From an uncultured Pelagibacteraceae bacterium (lineage in GTDB: Bacteria; Pseudomonadota; Alphaproteobacteria; Pelagibacterales; Pelagibacteraceae), in assembly GCA_902628815.1 (NCBI GenBank), contig CACOOK010000007.1, forward strand, positions 1-43,343: 43,343 nucleotides of DNA. Reading direction: 5' to 3'. Below, in pieces: positions 16,696 through 25,301 of this stretch. Made by a program: the position numbers and the translations under genes. Each line of letters starts with the position of its first letter. The stretch's first letter is position 1. The notes beneath the pieces are model-generated. The model saw only the letters and a list, made by a program, of their open reading frames with translations, ran no database searches and was not told the origin of the DNA.

Positions 16696-17868
16696 ATGAT
16701 CCAGCATATTACAAAACCGTTTAGATATTTTTTTAAACTAGAGGCAGCTTCAGGGCTAGTTTTGTTGTTTGCCGCAATACTTGCGCTTATAATAAGTAAT
16801 GGTGGCTTCAGTGAAATCTATTTCTCTACCTTAGAAAAATATATTACTCTTGGTACAAAAGAATTTGGTTTAAAACTAAGTGTTCTTCATTGGATCAATG
16901 ACGTTTTGATGGCCATTTTTTTCTTTTTTGTTTCATTGGAAATCAAAAGAGAATTTCTCCAAGGCGAATTGTCTAATCCAAAACAAGCTATGTTGCCTAT
17001 TATTGGTGCAGTTGGAGGAATGGCTGTTCCCGCATTATTTTATATTATGGTAAATTTTTCGAATAGCACAACATTAAACGGTTGGGCTATACCGTCTGCT
17101 ACAGATATTGCATTCTCTCTAGGAGTTTTATCACTGCTAGGTAAAAGAGTTCCTATTTCTCTTAAAGTTTTTTTAACAGCGCTAGCAATTATAGATGACT
17201 TAGGTGCAATAGTTATAATTGCTTTTTTTTACTCTGGTAATATTGAGATTAAATATTTAGTTATGATGTTGGTGTCTTTAATAGTTCTAATAGGATTAAA
17301 TAAGTATAATATAAAAAGTTTCATACCTTTTTTGATTGTTGGAATATTTTTATGGGATTTCACTCACCAATCAGGAATACATGCTACAATAGCAGGTGTT
17401 ATATTAGCTCTTACAATCCCTCATGATACAAATAACGGCAAAGAGTCAATGCTACTTAAATTAGAACATGGTTTGTCTCCGTACGTGGCCTTTGGAATAA
17501 TGCCAATTTTTGCTTTTGCTAATGCAGGCGTGTCTTTAGAGGGACTAACTTTTTCATCTTTACTTAATCCTGTGCCTCTTGGAATTGTTTTAGGATTATT
17601 TTTTGGTAAACAAATTGGTGTCTTCGCGCTCTCTTATATATCTGTAAAACTTAAATTTGCTGACAAACCATCTGGTTCAACGTGGACAGCTTTATATGCA
17701 GTTTCTATACTGACAGGTATTGGATTTACAATGAGTTTATTCGTTGGAAATCTTGCTTTTGCAAATAACCTTGAATACATGGATGGAGTTAAAATCGGAG
17801 TTTTAACTGGCTCACTTCTTTCTACGCTGTTCGGATATTTTTTATTACTATTTTCAACAAAAAAATGA
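16696..17868 (+). CDS. nhaA: Na+/H+ antiporter NhaA
   Basis: A 390-residue antiporter, the full NhaA length. Seen: the paired Asp167-Asp168 in AIIDDLGAIV, which carry the cation and protons; the unwound-helix TDIAF motif (136-140, Asp137); MAIFFFFVSLEIKRE (72-86), the conserved pH-sensor region; and GFTMSLFVGNLAF near the end. About twelve hydrophobic segments. It exports Na+ using the proton gradient, an important trait in seawater. It is followed with a four-base overlap (ATGA) by the IscU-like gene. Confidence 0.96.
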   Translation: MIQHITKPFRYFFKLEAASGLVLLFAAILALIISNGGFSEIYFSTLEKYITLGTKEFGLKLSVLHWINDVLMAIFFFFVSLEIKREFLQGELSNPKQAMLPIIGAVGGMAVPALFYIMVNFSNSTTLNGWAIPSATDIAFSLGVLSLLGKRVPISLKVFLTALAIIDDLGAIVIIAFFYSGNIEIKYLVMMLVSLIVLIGLNKYNIKSFIPFLIVGIFLWDFTHQSGIHATIAGVILALTIPHDTNNGKESMLLKLEHGLSPYVAFGIMPIFAFANAGVSLEGLTFSSLLNPVPLGIVLGLFFGKQIGVFALSYISVKLKFADKPSGSTWTALYAVSILTGIGFTMSLFVGNLAFANNLEYMDGVKIGVLTGSLLSTLFGYFLLLFSTKK

Positions 17869-18266
17869 TTAATAACGAAATAATAAAATTGGCATCTAAC
17901 ACTACAAACGTTGGTTTGAAAAATAAGTACTCACATAAAATATCATTAAAAAATACAACTTGCGGTGATAAAATTACTTTAGAATTAATTGCTGATAAAA
18001 AAAAGATTAGCTCTATGAAGTATGAAACAATATCTTGTGTTTATTGTGAGGCTTCAGCAAGTCTTATATCTAGAAAGATAAAAAATATAAATCTGACTGA
18101 TCTTAAAAATGATTTTACTATTCTAAAAAGGATATCTTACAAAAAAAATATAGAAATTCCTGAAAGATTATCTGATTTCAAAAAATTATTAAATAGCGAC
18201 AATTTTAATAGATTTAAGTGTATATTTTTACCTATTGATGCAGTACTAAAAGCTCTTAAATTATGA
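17865..18266 (+). CDS. IscU/SufU-like iron-sulfur cluster scaffold protein
   Basis: A 133-residue protein resembling the NifU N-terminal/IscU scaffold. The three expected ligand cysteines can be seen: Cys33 in TTCGDKI, Cys58 (or Cys61) in ISCVYCEASAS, and Cys119 in NRFKCIFLP. The SA(S) sequence after the second cysteine and the Lys-Cys pair at the third match IscU. An extra cysteine (CVYC) is present. It probably assembles or carries an Fe-S cluster. No other isc/suf genes lie nearby; instead it sits between nhaA and a glutathione peroxidase with ATGA overlaps on both sides. Sequence is divergent, so the exact role is uncertain. Confidence 0.8.
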   Translation: MINNEIIKLASNTTNVGLKNKYSHKISLKNTTCGDKITLELIADKKKISSMKYETISCVYCEASASLISRKIKNINLTDLKNDFTILKRISYKKNIEIPERLSDFKKLLNSDNFNRFKCIFLPIDAVLKALKL

Positions 18267-18805
18267 AGAAAATATTAATTATTCTTATTATGTTTAGTTT
18301 CTTTACAAAAACAGTAGCGGGCGATAATGGTACCGCTTATGATTATGAGTTTAACAGCATAAATGGAGACTTAATTAAACTTAATCAGTACAAAGGCAAA
18401 GTGATTGTAGTTGTAAATGTGGCGAGTAGATGTGGTTATACACCTCAATATGAAGATCTTCAATCGCTGTGGTCAAAATACAAAGATAAAAATCTAGTAG
18501 TTTTAGGCATACCAACTAATAATTTTAGACAAGAACCAGGTAATAATAAACAGATCAAAGATTTTTGTGAAATAAATTTTGGAATTACATTTCCGATGAG
18601 TGAAAAGACTGATGTCATAGGTAGTAATTCTCATCCATTTTACCAGTGGGCAAGAAAAGATTATGGAATTGGCGCTATTCCAAAGTGGAATTTTCACAAA
18701 ATTATCATAGGCAAAAACGGCAAAGTTGTTGAGACTTTTTCCTCAATAACCAATCCGTCGTCAAAGAAATTTACAAAAACAATAGAAAATTTAATTAAAA
18801 GCTAA
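18263..18805 (+). CDS. Secreted glutathione peroxidase (Cys type)
   Basis: A 180-residue thioredoxin-fold peroxidase with an N-terminal signal peptide (about 1-19, ending TVAG) for export to the periplasm. The active-site Cys57 is in NVASRCGYTPQ (52-62), the catalytic Gln90 in NNFRQEPG, and the Trp-Asn pair in PKWNFHK. Cys is used instead of selenocysteine. It reduces peroxides with thiol reductants. It overlaps the IscU-like gene by four bases and the convergent MBL gene by 11 bases. Together with NhaA and the scaffold protein it looks like a small stress-handling operon, although that is inference. Confidence 0.93.
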   Translation: MKKILIILIMFSFFTKTVAGDNGTAYDYEFNSINGDLIKLNQYKGKVIVVVNVASRCGYTPQYEDLQSLWSKYKDKNLVVLGIPTNNFRQEPGNNKQIKDFCEINFGITFPMSEKTDVIGSNSHPFYQWARKDYGIGAIPKWNFHKIIIGKNGKVVETFSSITNPSSKKFTKTIENLIKS

Positions 18806-19562
18806 AACTTAATCCATCATAAGCAGGAAATACATTTTTTGGTAATTTACTTTTCAATTTAAAATAATCTATATCTGTGTGTAAATTAGTTAAAATAGCA
18901 TTTTTTGGTCTAAGTAAATTTATCAAATCCATTGCAGAAATAAAATCTAAATGAGATGGATGTTTTTTAAATTTTAAACAATCTATTATTAAAAAATTCA
19001 AGTTCGATAAGTAAAACAAATTTTTTTTTGGTATTTTCTTACAATCACTAATATAAGCTATTTTTTCCATAACATATGCAGTGGAGTTGATCATCCCATG
19101 ATTTACGTCAAAAGCTTCAAAATTAATTTTATTTTTTTTTTTACTTATTGAAAATTTATTATTAATTATATTAGCTCTCATTATAGGTTTATAACCATTC
19201 TTATTGATAAAGCAGAAATCGTATTTACTTTTTAATTCTTTAATTGTTCTCCTACTCCCGTAAACTGGAATTTTTTTTTTATTTTTCCAAAAAAATGGAC
19301 GCATTTCGAAAATTCCTGATGTTTGATCTGAATGTTCATGAGTATAAATAATTGCATCTAAAGATGTAATTTTGTTTAATAAAAATTGATTTTTTATGTC
19401 TGGAGACGTGTCTATTAAAATAGATAAATTTCCTTTCTGAATATGTGCACAGCACCTTGTTCTTAAATTTTTTTTGTTTCTTTTTAACTTACCATTAAAA
19501 CTTGTTATCCACGGTGATCCTAAAGAACTTCCACATCCTAGTATTGTAAATTTTTTTTTCAA
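18795..19562 (-). CDS. MBL-fold metallohydrolase, PhnP-like
   Basis: A 255-residue metallo-beta-lactamase-fold hydrolase. Seen: LGCGSSLGSP at the start (the GSGxSxG-like loop of PhnP/Rnase Z-related proteins), RTRCCAHI, the metal motif THEHSDQ (His75, His77, Asp79), a later DVNHGM, ISDCK and TNLHTDIDY. The last position of HxHxDH is Gln80, not His, as I recall for several alphaproteobacterial members of this family. PhnP itself is a cyclic phosphodiesterase; the substrate here is unknown. It begins with TTG that overlaps the tatD stop (TTGA), as last gene of the eight-gene operon. Confidence 0.85.
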   Translation of the reverse strand: MKKKFTILGCGSSLGSPWITSFNGKLKRNKKNLRTRCCAHIQKGNLSILIDTSPDIKNQFLLNKITSLDAIIYTHEHSDQTSGIFEMRPFFWKNKKKIPVYGSRRTIKELKSKYDFCFINKNGYKPIMRANIINNKFSISKKKNKINFEAFDVNHGMINSTAYVMEKIAYISDCKKIPKKNLFYLSNLNFLIIDCLKFKKHPSHLDFISAMDLINLLRPKNAILTNLHTDIDYFKLKSKLPKNVFPAYDGLSFSF

Positions 19563-20335
19563 TTTAATTTACCAAATAAGTTAAAAAAGTTATTTGTTGT
19601 TATATTAGAGAATTCCTCAAAAGATAATTTTTTAAGATTAGATAAAAACTTTACTGTATGTATTATGTAACTTGGTTCATTAGGTTTACCCCTTAAAGGT
19701 ACAGGTGCAAGATATGGTGCATCAGTTTCAACTAAAATTTTCTCATTTGGTATATCCTTGAAAGTATTAGCTAATTCTCGAGATTTATTAAAAGTTACAA
19801 CACCGCTAGCTGAGATAAAAGCCCCTAAATCTAATAATTTAAAAGCAAATTGTCTTGTTCCTGTAAAACAATGAATAAGTATTTTTGTATCTTTTTTTTT
19901 TGAATTTTTTTCTAATATTTGTAACGTTTCATTTTCTGCAGATCTTGTGTGAACAATTAGCGGTAAATTTTTTTCTTGTGCAGCTTCAATATGTTCTTCA
20001 AACGAGTTAATTTGGTCTTTTTTTTCAGAATGATTGTAATAAAAATCTAATCCTGTTTCACCAATACCAATAATTTTTTTGTTTTGACTCACTTTATTAA
20101 TTATTTCATCGCTTTTAATATTTTGATGAGATTTTGCTTCATGAGGGTGAATACCATAGGTTCCATAAACATTTTTATGTTCGTTTACTATTTTAATAAT
20201 ATTATCATAACTTTTATCCTCTGTAGAAATTGTGAGTATATATTTAACACCATCTCTATTTGCCCTATTTATAGTTTCTTTTAAGGTTTTTGACATCGGC
20301 TCGTAAGTTAAATGGCAATGTGAATCAATTATCAT
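19559..20335 (-). CDS. tatD: TatD family metal-dependent DNase
   Basis: A TatD/YcfH-type nuclease of about 258 residues. All metal ligands can be seen: DSHCHL at the N-terminus (HxH), Glu in GIGETGLDFYY, His in VHTRSAE, His in IHCFTGT and Asp in VETDAPYLAP. TatD proteins act as 3'-5' exonucleases or deacylases in DNA quality control. I start it at ATG 20333-20335 (protein MIIDSHCHL); a TTG two codons earlier is also possible. The gene overlaps metG by 11 bases. The metG-tatD-MBL order is common in alphaproteobacteria. Confidence 0.94.
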   Translation of the reverse strand: MIIDSHCHLTYEPMSKTLKETINRANRDGVKYILTISTEDKSYDNIIKIVNEHKNVYGTYGIHPHEAKSHQNIKSDEIINKVSQNKKIIGIGETGLDFYYNHSEKKDQINSFEEHIEAAQEKNLPLIVHTRSAENETLQILEKNSKKKDTKILIHCFTGTRQFAFKLLDLGAFISASGVVTFNKSRELANTFKDIPNEKILVETDAPYLAPVPLRGKPNEPSYIIHTVKFLSNLKKLSFEEFSNITTNNFFNLFGKLN

Positions 20336-21866
20336 TTTCAATCTTTTTAAACAAAATATTTAAATCTTTTAATTCAGAATTATAGTCTAAATTGTTATCT
20401 TTCAAAATATTATTTATAGAAATCTCTTTATCTGATAGATTAATTGTATCTAAAACTTTTTTGGTTGCTATAGGCATGATTGGATTTAATAAAATAGAAA
20501 TATTTTTAATTTGCTCTACAATTGTATGAAGAATTGCATGCATTCTTTTAGGATCTTTTTTTTTCAATGCCCAAGGCTCTGAGTCATTAAAATATTTGTT
20601 AGCTTCAAAAGAAAAATTTACTACCATTTTAACATACTCATTCAAATTTTGTTTATTTATATGGTCAATTAATTTAGGGATGTTTTCTTTAATATTTTCT
20701 ATTAGTTTAATATCACCATCTTTCAAATTGTTCCTTGCCGGTATCTTATTATCACAATTTTTTTTTATGAATGAAAAAACTCTTTGGCATAAATTACCAT
20801 AATTATTAGCCAAATCATTATTGATACAGTTTTTAAGATTTTCCATTGAAATACTTCCGTCATTTCCTAAAGAAACTTCTTTTATAAGATAATATCTAAG
20901 TTGATCAATTCCATAGTCTTTAATTACTTGAATTGGATCTAGAATATTACCAAGAGATTTTGACATTTTTTTTTCATTTGAAAGAATCCAACCATGTCCG
21001 AATATTTTTTTTGGAAGCGGTAAGTTGGCGGCAAATAAAAAAGCTGGCCAATAAACTGCATGGAATCTCAAAATATCTTTTCCTATTATATGAACATCTG
21101 CAGGCCAAAAAGATTTATATTTTTCATCTTTTGTATTAGGAAAATTAAGAGCACTTAAGTAATTAGTAAGTGCGTCGAGCCAAACATAAATTACATGTTT
21201 TTTATTTTCAGGAACAGGTATACCCCAAGAGAAAGATGTTCTGCTAATCGATAAGTCTTTTAAACCTTTTTCCACAAACTTCACAACTTCATTTTTTCTA
21301 GAATGTGGAAGGATAAAATCTTCATTTTTTTTATAATGATCAAGTAATTTTTTTTGAAACGCAGATAACTTAAAAAAATAAGATTCTTCTTCTACCCATT
21401 CAACAGATGAACCAGAAGTTTTCGATATTTTTTTTCCATTTTGTTCTTCAATCTCATCTTTATCGTAGTAAGCTTCATCAGAAACAGAATACCATCCGCT
21501 ATATTTATCTAAATAAATATCACCAGATTTTATAAGTCGCTTCCAAATCTCGTTAACAGATTTAGAATGTCTAATCTCTGTTGTTCTAATAAAGTCATTG
21601 TTTGTTAAATTAAGTATCTTGGTTAATGATCTAAAAGTCTCAGAAATCTCATCACAAAATTTTTTGGGGTCTTTATTATTTTTCTCTGCTTCTTTTTGAA
21701 TTTTTTGACCATGTTCGTCTGTTCCTGTTAGAAATAGAACATTACAACCCTCTAATCTTTTAAAACGAGCAAAAATATCTGCAACTATACTTGAGTAAGC
21801 ATGGCCCATATGCGGTTTGCCAGATGGATAATAAATTGGTGTTGTTATATAAAAATTTTTACTCAT
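20325..21866 (-). CDS. metG: Methionyl-tRNA synthetase
   Basis: A 513-residue class I synthetase that charges tRNA-Met. The ATP-binding HIGH motif is PHMGHAYS (about 18-25) and the KMSKS loop is EKKMSKSLGN (about 300). YYITTPIYYPSGK at the N-terminus is diagnostic for MetRS. The protein ends after the anticodon-binding helical domain and has no C-terminal EMAP/tRNA-binding dimerisation domain, as in other alphaproteobacterial short MetRS. The insertion between about 125 and 150 lacks the four-cysteine zinc knuckle. The start overlaps holB by 8 bases. Confidence 0.97.
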   Translation of the reverse strand: MSKNFYITTPIYYPSGKPHMGHAYSSIVADIFARFKRLEGCNVLFLTGTDEHGQKIQKEAEKNNKDPKKFCDEISETFRSLTKILNLTNNDFIRTTEIRHSKSVNEIWKRLIKSGDIYLDKYSGWYSVSDEAYYDKDEIEEQNGKKISKTSGSSVEWVEEESYFFKLSAFQKKLLDHYKKNEDFILPHSRKNEVVKFVEKGLKDLSISRTSFSWGIPVPENKKHVIYVWLDALTNYLSALNFPNTKDEKYKSFWPADVHIIGKDILRFHAVYWPAFLFAANLPLPKKIFGHGWILSNEKKMSKSLGNILDPIQVIKDYGIDQLRYYLIKEVSLGNDGSISMENLKNCINNDLANNYGNLCQRVFSFIKKNCDNKIPARNNLKDGDIKLIENIKENIPKLIDHINKQNLNEYVKMVVNFSFEANKYFNDSEPWALKKKDPKRMHAILHTIVEQIKNISILLNPIMPIATKKVLDTINLSDKEISINNILKDNNLDYNSELKDLNILFKKIENDN

Positions 21867-22791
21867 TAAATATTTTTTTTTCTAAGGAGTTGAACAAAGA
21901 ATTTTGACTTAAGTTAAAAACAAAAAAATCATTAATCTTTTTTTTAATACTTAACTGATTTGAAACGAAGTCTTTACTTGATATCGAGTCTTTTTCTTTA
22001 AAATTATAAAGATAATAATCAGTAAAAAAATATATTAATTCTTTATAAAAAATATTTTTTTCTTTTTTGTAAATATTCAATAAAATCTTAAGATTTTTCA
22101 AATAATTTTGGTCTAAATTTAAGGCGTGTTTTTCAATAATAAAATTATATTTTATTAAGTTACCCGGTGTAATTGATAATTTATCAATATCAAAATGAAT
22201 TTTTTGGTCAAATTTTTTTGATAATTTGCTTACTATTTCTTTTCTGGAAATATTATTGATGAAAATCTTAATCTCAATACATCTGGATTTTAATGTATCA
22301 ATAAGATTGTTATTATTATTAATTAATATGAAATAGTTATAATCGCTAGGCTCTTCGATAATTCTTAATAAAGCATTTAGGCTTTGTGTATTAAAGAGAC
22401 CAACATCATCGAATATAATAAATCTTTTATTATTATTTATAGGTGTTTGTAATAGTTTATTTTTGATCATTCGAATATCACTGATCTTAACATTAGAATA
22501 TTCTGACCCAGACAAGAAAATTGTATTAGGAAAAACATTGTCTAGAAATTGCATATGAAATTTACTTTCTTTTCTTATCTTTTTAGATTTTAAATCATAA
22601 TTATCTTTATCGTAGTAAAAATGTACTAAGTGGTTTACTAATGTTGACTTACCAAGACCTTTATCACCTGAAATTAAGAGAACTTTAGGAAAATTACCTT
22701 TTATTATCAAATTTTTCAAATTATCAAAATAATGGTTAAGATTGAATAGTTCTAATGAATTTTTGGGATTAAATTTATCAATTAAACTCAT
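21859..22791 (-). CDS. holB: DNA polymerase III delta' subunit
   Basis: A 310-residue AAA+ clamp-loader subunit. The P-loop SGDKGLGKST is at residues 41-50, DDVGLFN (Walker-B-like) follows, then the sequence NALLRIIEEPS and the sensor SRC motif in LKSRCIEI, all typical of HolB. The zinc cysteines of longer clamp-loader proteins are missing. It loads the sliding clamp with DnaX and HolA. The N-terminus and C-terminus are poorly conserved and A-rich. It begins immediately before the tmk stop (no gap), in the usual tmk-holB-metG-tatD order. Confidence 0.9.
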   Translation of the reverse strand: MSLIDKFNPKNSLELFNLNHYFDNLKNLIIKGNFPKVLLISGDKGLGKSTLVNHLVHFYYDKDNYDLKSKKIRKESKFHMQFLDNVFPNTIFLSGSEYSNVKISDIRMIKNKLLQTPINNNKRFIIFDDVGLFNTQSLNALLRIIEEPSDYNYFILINNNNNLIDTLKSRCIEIKIFINNISRKEIVSKLSKKFDQKIHFDIDKLSITPGNLIKYNFIIEKHALNLDQNYLKNLKILLNIYKKEKNIFYKELIYFFTDYYLYNFKEKDSISSKDFVSNQLSIKKKINDFFVFNLSQNSLFNSLEKKIFNE

Positions 22792-23430
22792 CTATATATA
22801 TTTTCTTACGATATTTACAATTTGTGTTTCTAGTAATTTATCATTTTTTGATGAGTCTAAAACATAGTAATTTTTTTTGTTTTTTGCAATTTTTAGAAAA
22901 GATCTTTGGACTTTACTATAAAAAGATTTAGAAAATTTGTCGTACCTATTTTTAACTCTCCTTTTTGAAAGTCTTAATCTAGATGAAGCTTGTGAAACCT
23001 TTAATACAAATGTTAGATTGGGTCTTAGTTTATCTAAAATGATTTTATGTATATCATTTATAAATTTTAAATTTACCTTTTTACCATGTACCTGATACGC
23101 TATAGTCGAATCGGTAAATCGATCACAAATAACGACTTTTTTTTTCTTAAGTGATGGCAAAATTATATTTTTTACATGCTCATTTCTAGCTGCAAGATAC
23201 AACAAAGTATCAGTATACTTATCGAATTTTTCTTTACTCTTTTTATTAAAATAATCTTTGAGAATTAAGTTTCTAATCATTTCAGCGCTTTTAGTGCCTC
23301 CAGGTTCTCTAGTTAATACTACAGGGATTTTTCTTTTTTTAAGATAATTGAATAGTTTTTTACTTTGATAAGACTTGCCGCAGCCCTCAACACCTTCAAA
23401 AACTATAAAAAAAGATTTTTTTTTATACAT
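22792..23430 (-). CDS. tmk: Thymidylate kinase
   Basis: A 212-residue kinase that converts dTMP to dTDP. The P-loop is EGVEGCGKS (12-20), the TREPGGT motif (DR(E)PGGT, about 40-46) binds substrate, and DRFTDSTIAYQ (about 109-119) is the DR(Y/F/H) motif. The LID region is a Lys/Arg-rich segment near SKRRVKNRYD. Length is standard. It overlaps the carboxypeptidase gene upstream by 8 bases and holB directly abuts. Confidence 0.96.
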   Translation of the reverse strand: MYKKKSFFIVFEGVEGCGKSYQSKKLFNYLKKRKIPVVLTREPGGTKSAEMIRNLILKDYFNKKSKEKFDKYTDTLLYLAARNEHVKNIILPSLKKKKVVICDRFTDSTIAYQVHGKKVNLKFINDIHKIILDKLRPNLTFVLKVSQASSRLRLSKRRVKNRYDKFSKSFYSKVQRSFLKIAKNKKNYYVLDSSKNDKLLETQIVNIVRKYI

Positions 23431-24571
23431 CTCCCCAAATCAAATAATTAATTGAGGTGATTAAACTTCTAAAAAAGTTTACTTTTTTTAAATCTTCCGA
23501 AGAATAAAGTGTAAGTGATTTAATAATCTCATCTTTGTTTTTTATTAATAATTTTCCTACTTCTTGATTTTCTGAAACTGGAGCAACTATCGGACCTTCA
23601 TATTGAATTATTACTTTTAAATTTCTTATATCTTTTTTATTAATTGTCAGATAATAATCTTCTTTAGTGATAGCTCTAATTTTATCTTTTCTTCCTAACC
23701 AAGTCTCTAACTCAAAAAATGTTTCATTTTTTTTTGAAATTTCAAAGGTATTTGTATTTCTAAAACCCCAATTTAATAGCTTTAAAGACTCTGAGCTTCT
23801 TAAATTTTTTGTTTGAAAGCCTGAAGCTACGGCAATTACTCTTCTGTCATTTTTTATCATAGAGCTAGCTAATGAATATTTTTCTACAGCCAAGTAACCT
23901 GTTTTGACGCCATCGACACCAACATTTTTATAAAGAAGTGGATTACGGTTTCCTTGTTTAATTGGATCTCCTCCAGTCCTATCCCAAGTAAAGTTTTTAA
24001 CCTTAAAAAGTTCATAATAATTAGGATAGTTTCTTATTAGATACTTTGACATTATTGCTATATCTCTAACTGTGGAAATATTATTTGGGTCATTTATTCC
24101 AGATGAGTTAGTAAAATTTGTATTAGTCATTCCTATTTCTAAGGCTTTTTCAGTCATCATTTGTGCAAAATTTTCTTCTGATCCAGCAATACCTTCAGCT
24201 AAAGCAACACAAGCGTCGTTTCCAGAGGCTATTATTATACCTTTAAGTAAATCTTCAACTGAAACCTCATCATTGACCATGATAAACATTGAAGAATAAC
24301 CAGCTTGGGACAATCTCCATGCATTTTCAGAGATAATAAACTCATCATCTAAAGATAGTTTACCTTTTTTTATCAAATCAAATGCAATAATCGATGTCAT
24401 TATTTTTGTCATTGATGCTGGATAAATAGTGGCATCTGGATCAAGTTCATATAAAACTTTATCTGAATGATAATCTACAAGTATTCCAGTTCTCGCATTA
24501 ATATTTGGATTAGCAAAAACAGTATTAATTAAAGTAAAATAAAATATAACAAAAATAAAAAATTTATTCAT
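23423..24571 (-). CDS. D-alanyl-D-alanine carboxypeptidase (penicillin-binding protein 5/6 family)
   Basis: A 382-residue class S11 peptidase that trims peptidoglycan pentapeptides. A signal peptide covers residues 1-20 (ending VFA). The catalytic triad motifs are SMTK (Ser53, Lys56), SGN (116-118) and KTG (223-225). A C-terminal beta domain follows (about 280-365), ending in a possible amphipathic membrane anchor with SINYLIWG. It acts in the periplasm, with the lytic transglycosylase and RlpA-like protein encoded upstream in the same operon. Overlaps both neighbours by 8 bases. Confidence 0.95.
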   Translation of the reverse strand: MNKFFIFVIFYFTLINTVFANPNINARTGILVDYHSDKVLYELDPDATIYPASMTKIMTSIIAFDLIKKGKLSLDDEFIISENAWRLSQAGYSSMFIMVNDEVSVEDLLKGIIIASGNDACVALAEGIAGSEENFAQMMTEKALEIGMTNTNFTNSSGINDPNNISTVRDIAIMSKYLIRNYPNYYELFKVKNFTWDRTGGDPIKQGNRNPLLYKNVGVDGVKTGYLAVEKYSLASSMIKNDRRVIAVASGFQTKNLRSSESLKLLNWGFRNTNTFEISKKNETFFELETWLGRKDKIRAITKEDYYLTINKKDIRNLKVIIQYEGPIVAPVSENQEVGKLLIKNKDEIIKSLTLYSSEDLKKVNFFRSLITSINYLIWGDV

Positions 24572-25301
24572 ATGTAATAATATCTAATTCTTCAAATCCA
24601 AATTTTTTCAGTAGAATGTAATCATTTTTCATAAAATTGATAGTATTATAAGGTCCTGAAATTAGGTCAGTTTGTTTATTACTTTTTTTTCGAATTTGCA
24701 ATTTTTTGACGTCATAATCAGGTATTTCTTTAATGATTCTTTTTTTTAAAAATTTAGCAGTATCATTGGTATAAAAAGTCCCAATTAATATAACAAACTT
24801 ATCTTTTGTATTGGTCCTATCTGTTTTTTTATTTTTTGATATATTGGATATTTTAACGGAGGTGATAGGTGCATTTGAAGAAATTTTTTTTTCTTCGTTA
24901 TATATCTTTGCCTTTTTTGCAATAAAAGATTTATTTTTTTTAATTTCTAGAATTTCAATAAGGGGTAAGTCGCTTTGAATATTCAATTTTTCGGCGACTT
25001 TTTTTGTTATTAAAATTTTATAGAAATCTGGATATTCAATTCTTTTAAAGTTTCTTATAGTTAGAGAATCATTAGTTTTAGGGTTAATTATTTTAATTAA
25101 AGCATTGTTTTTCAAAGAAGCATGTGACACCTGTAAAAGTGAATTGTTTAATTTACCTTTTATTATGTTATTTTTATAATCTTCATCATTATAAATATAT
25201 GCAAAACCTTTTGAATTATAAGGTGCCCTATTTTCAAGTTTTGTAGAATTCATTGTACAAGAACATAAAAATAAAGCTATAATTATTATTTTATATTTCA
25301 T
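24564..25301 (-). CDS. RlpA-like lipoprotein with SPOR domain
   Basis: A 245-residue protein. Residues 1-15 form a lipoprotein signal with lipobox LCSC (lipidated Cys15). Residues about 30-115 resemble the double-psi beta-barrel of RlpA, a septal lytic transglycosylase: VSHASLKNNALIKIINP aligns with its His-bearing loop (His60 kept), but the catalytic Asp of the NDRGP motif is replaced (Lys86 in RNFKRIEY), so the barrel may be inactive. Residues about 165-245 look like a SPOR domain (FVILIGTFYTNDTAKFLKK), which binds denuded glycan at the division site. Overlaps the carboxypeptidase by 8 bases and the MltB-like gene by 11. Confidence 0.75.
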   Translation of the reverse strand: MKYKIIIIALFLCSCTMNSTKLENRAPYNSKGFAYIYNDEDYKNNIIKGKLNNSLLQVSHASLKNNALIKIINPKTNDSLTIRNFKRIEYPDFYKILITKKVAEKLNIQSDLPLIEILEIKKNKSFIAKKAKIYNEEKKISSNAPITSVKISNISKNKKTDRTNTKDKFVILIGTFYTNDTAKFLKKRIIKEIPDYDVKKLQIRKKSNKQTDLISGPYNTINFMKNDYILLKKFGFEELDIITYE

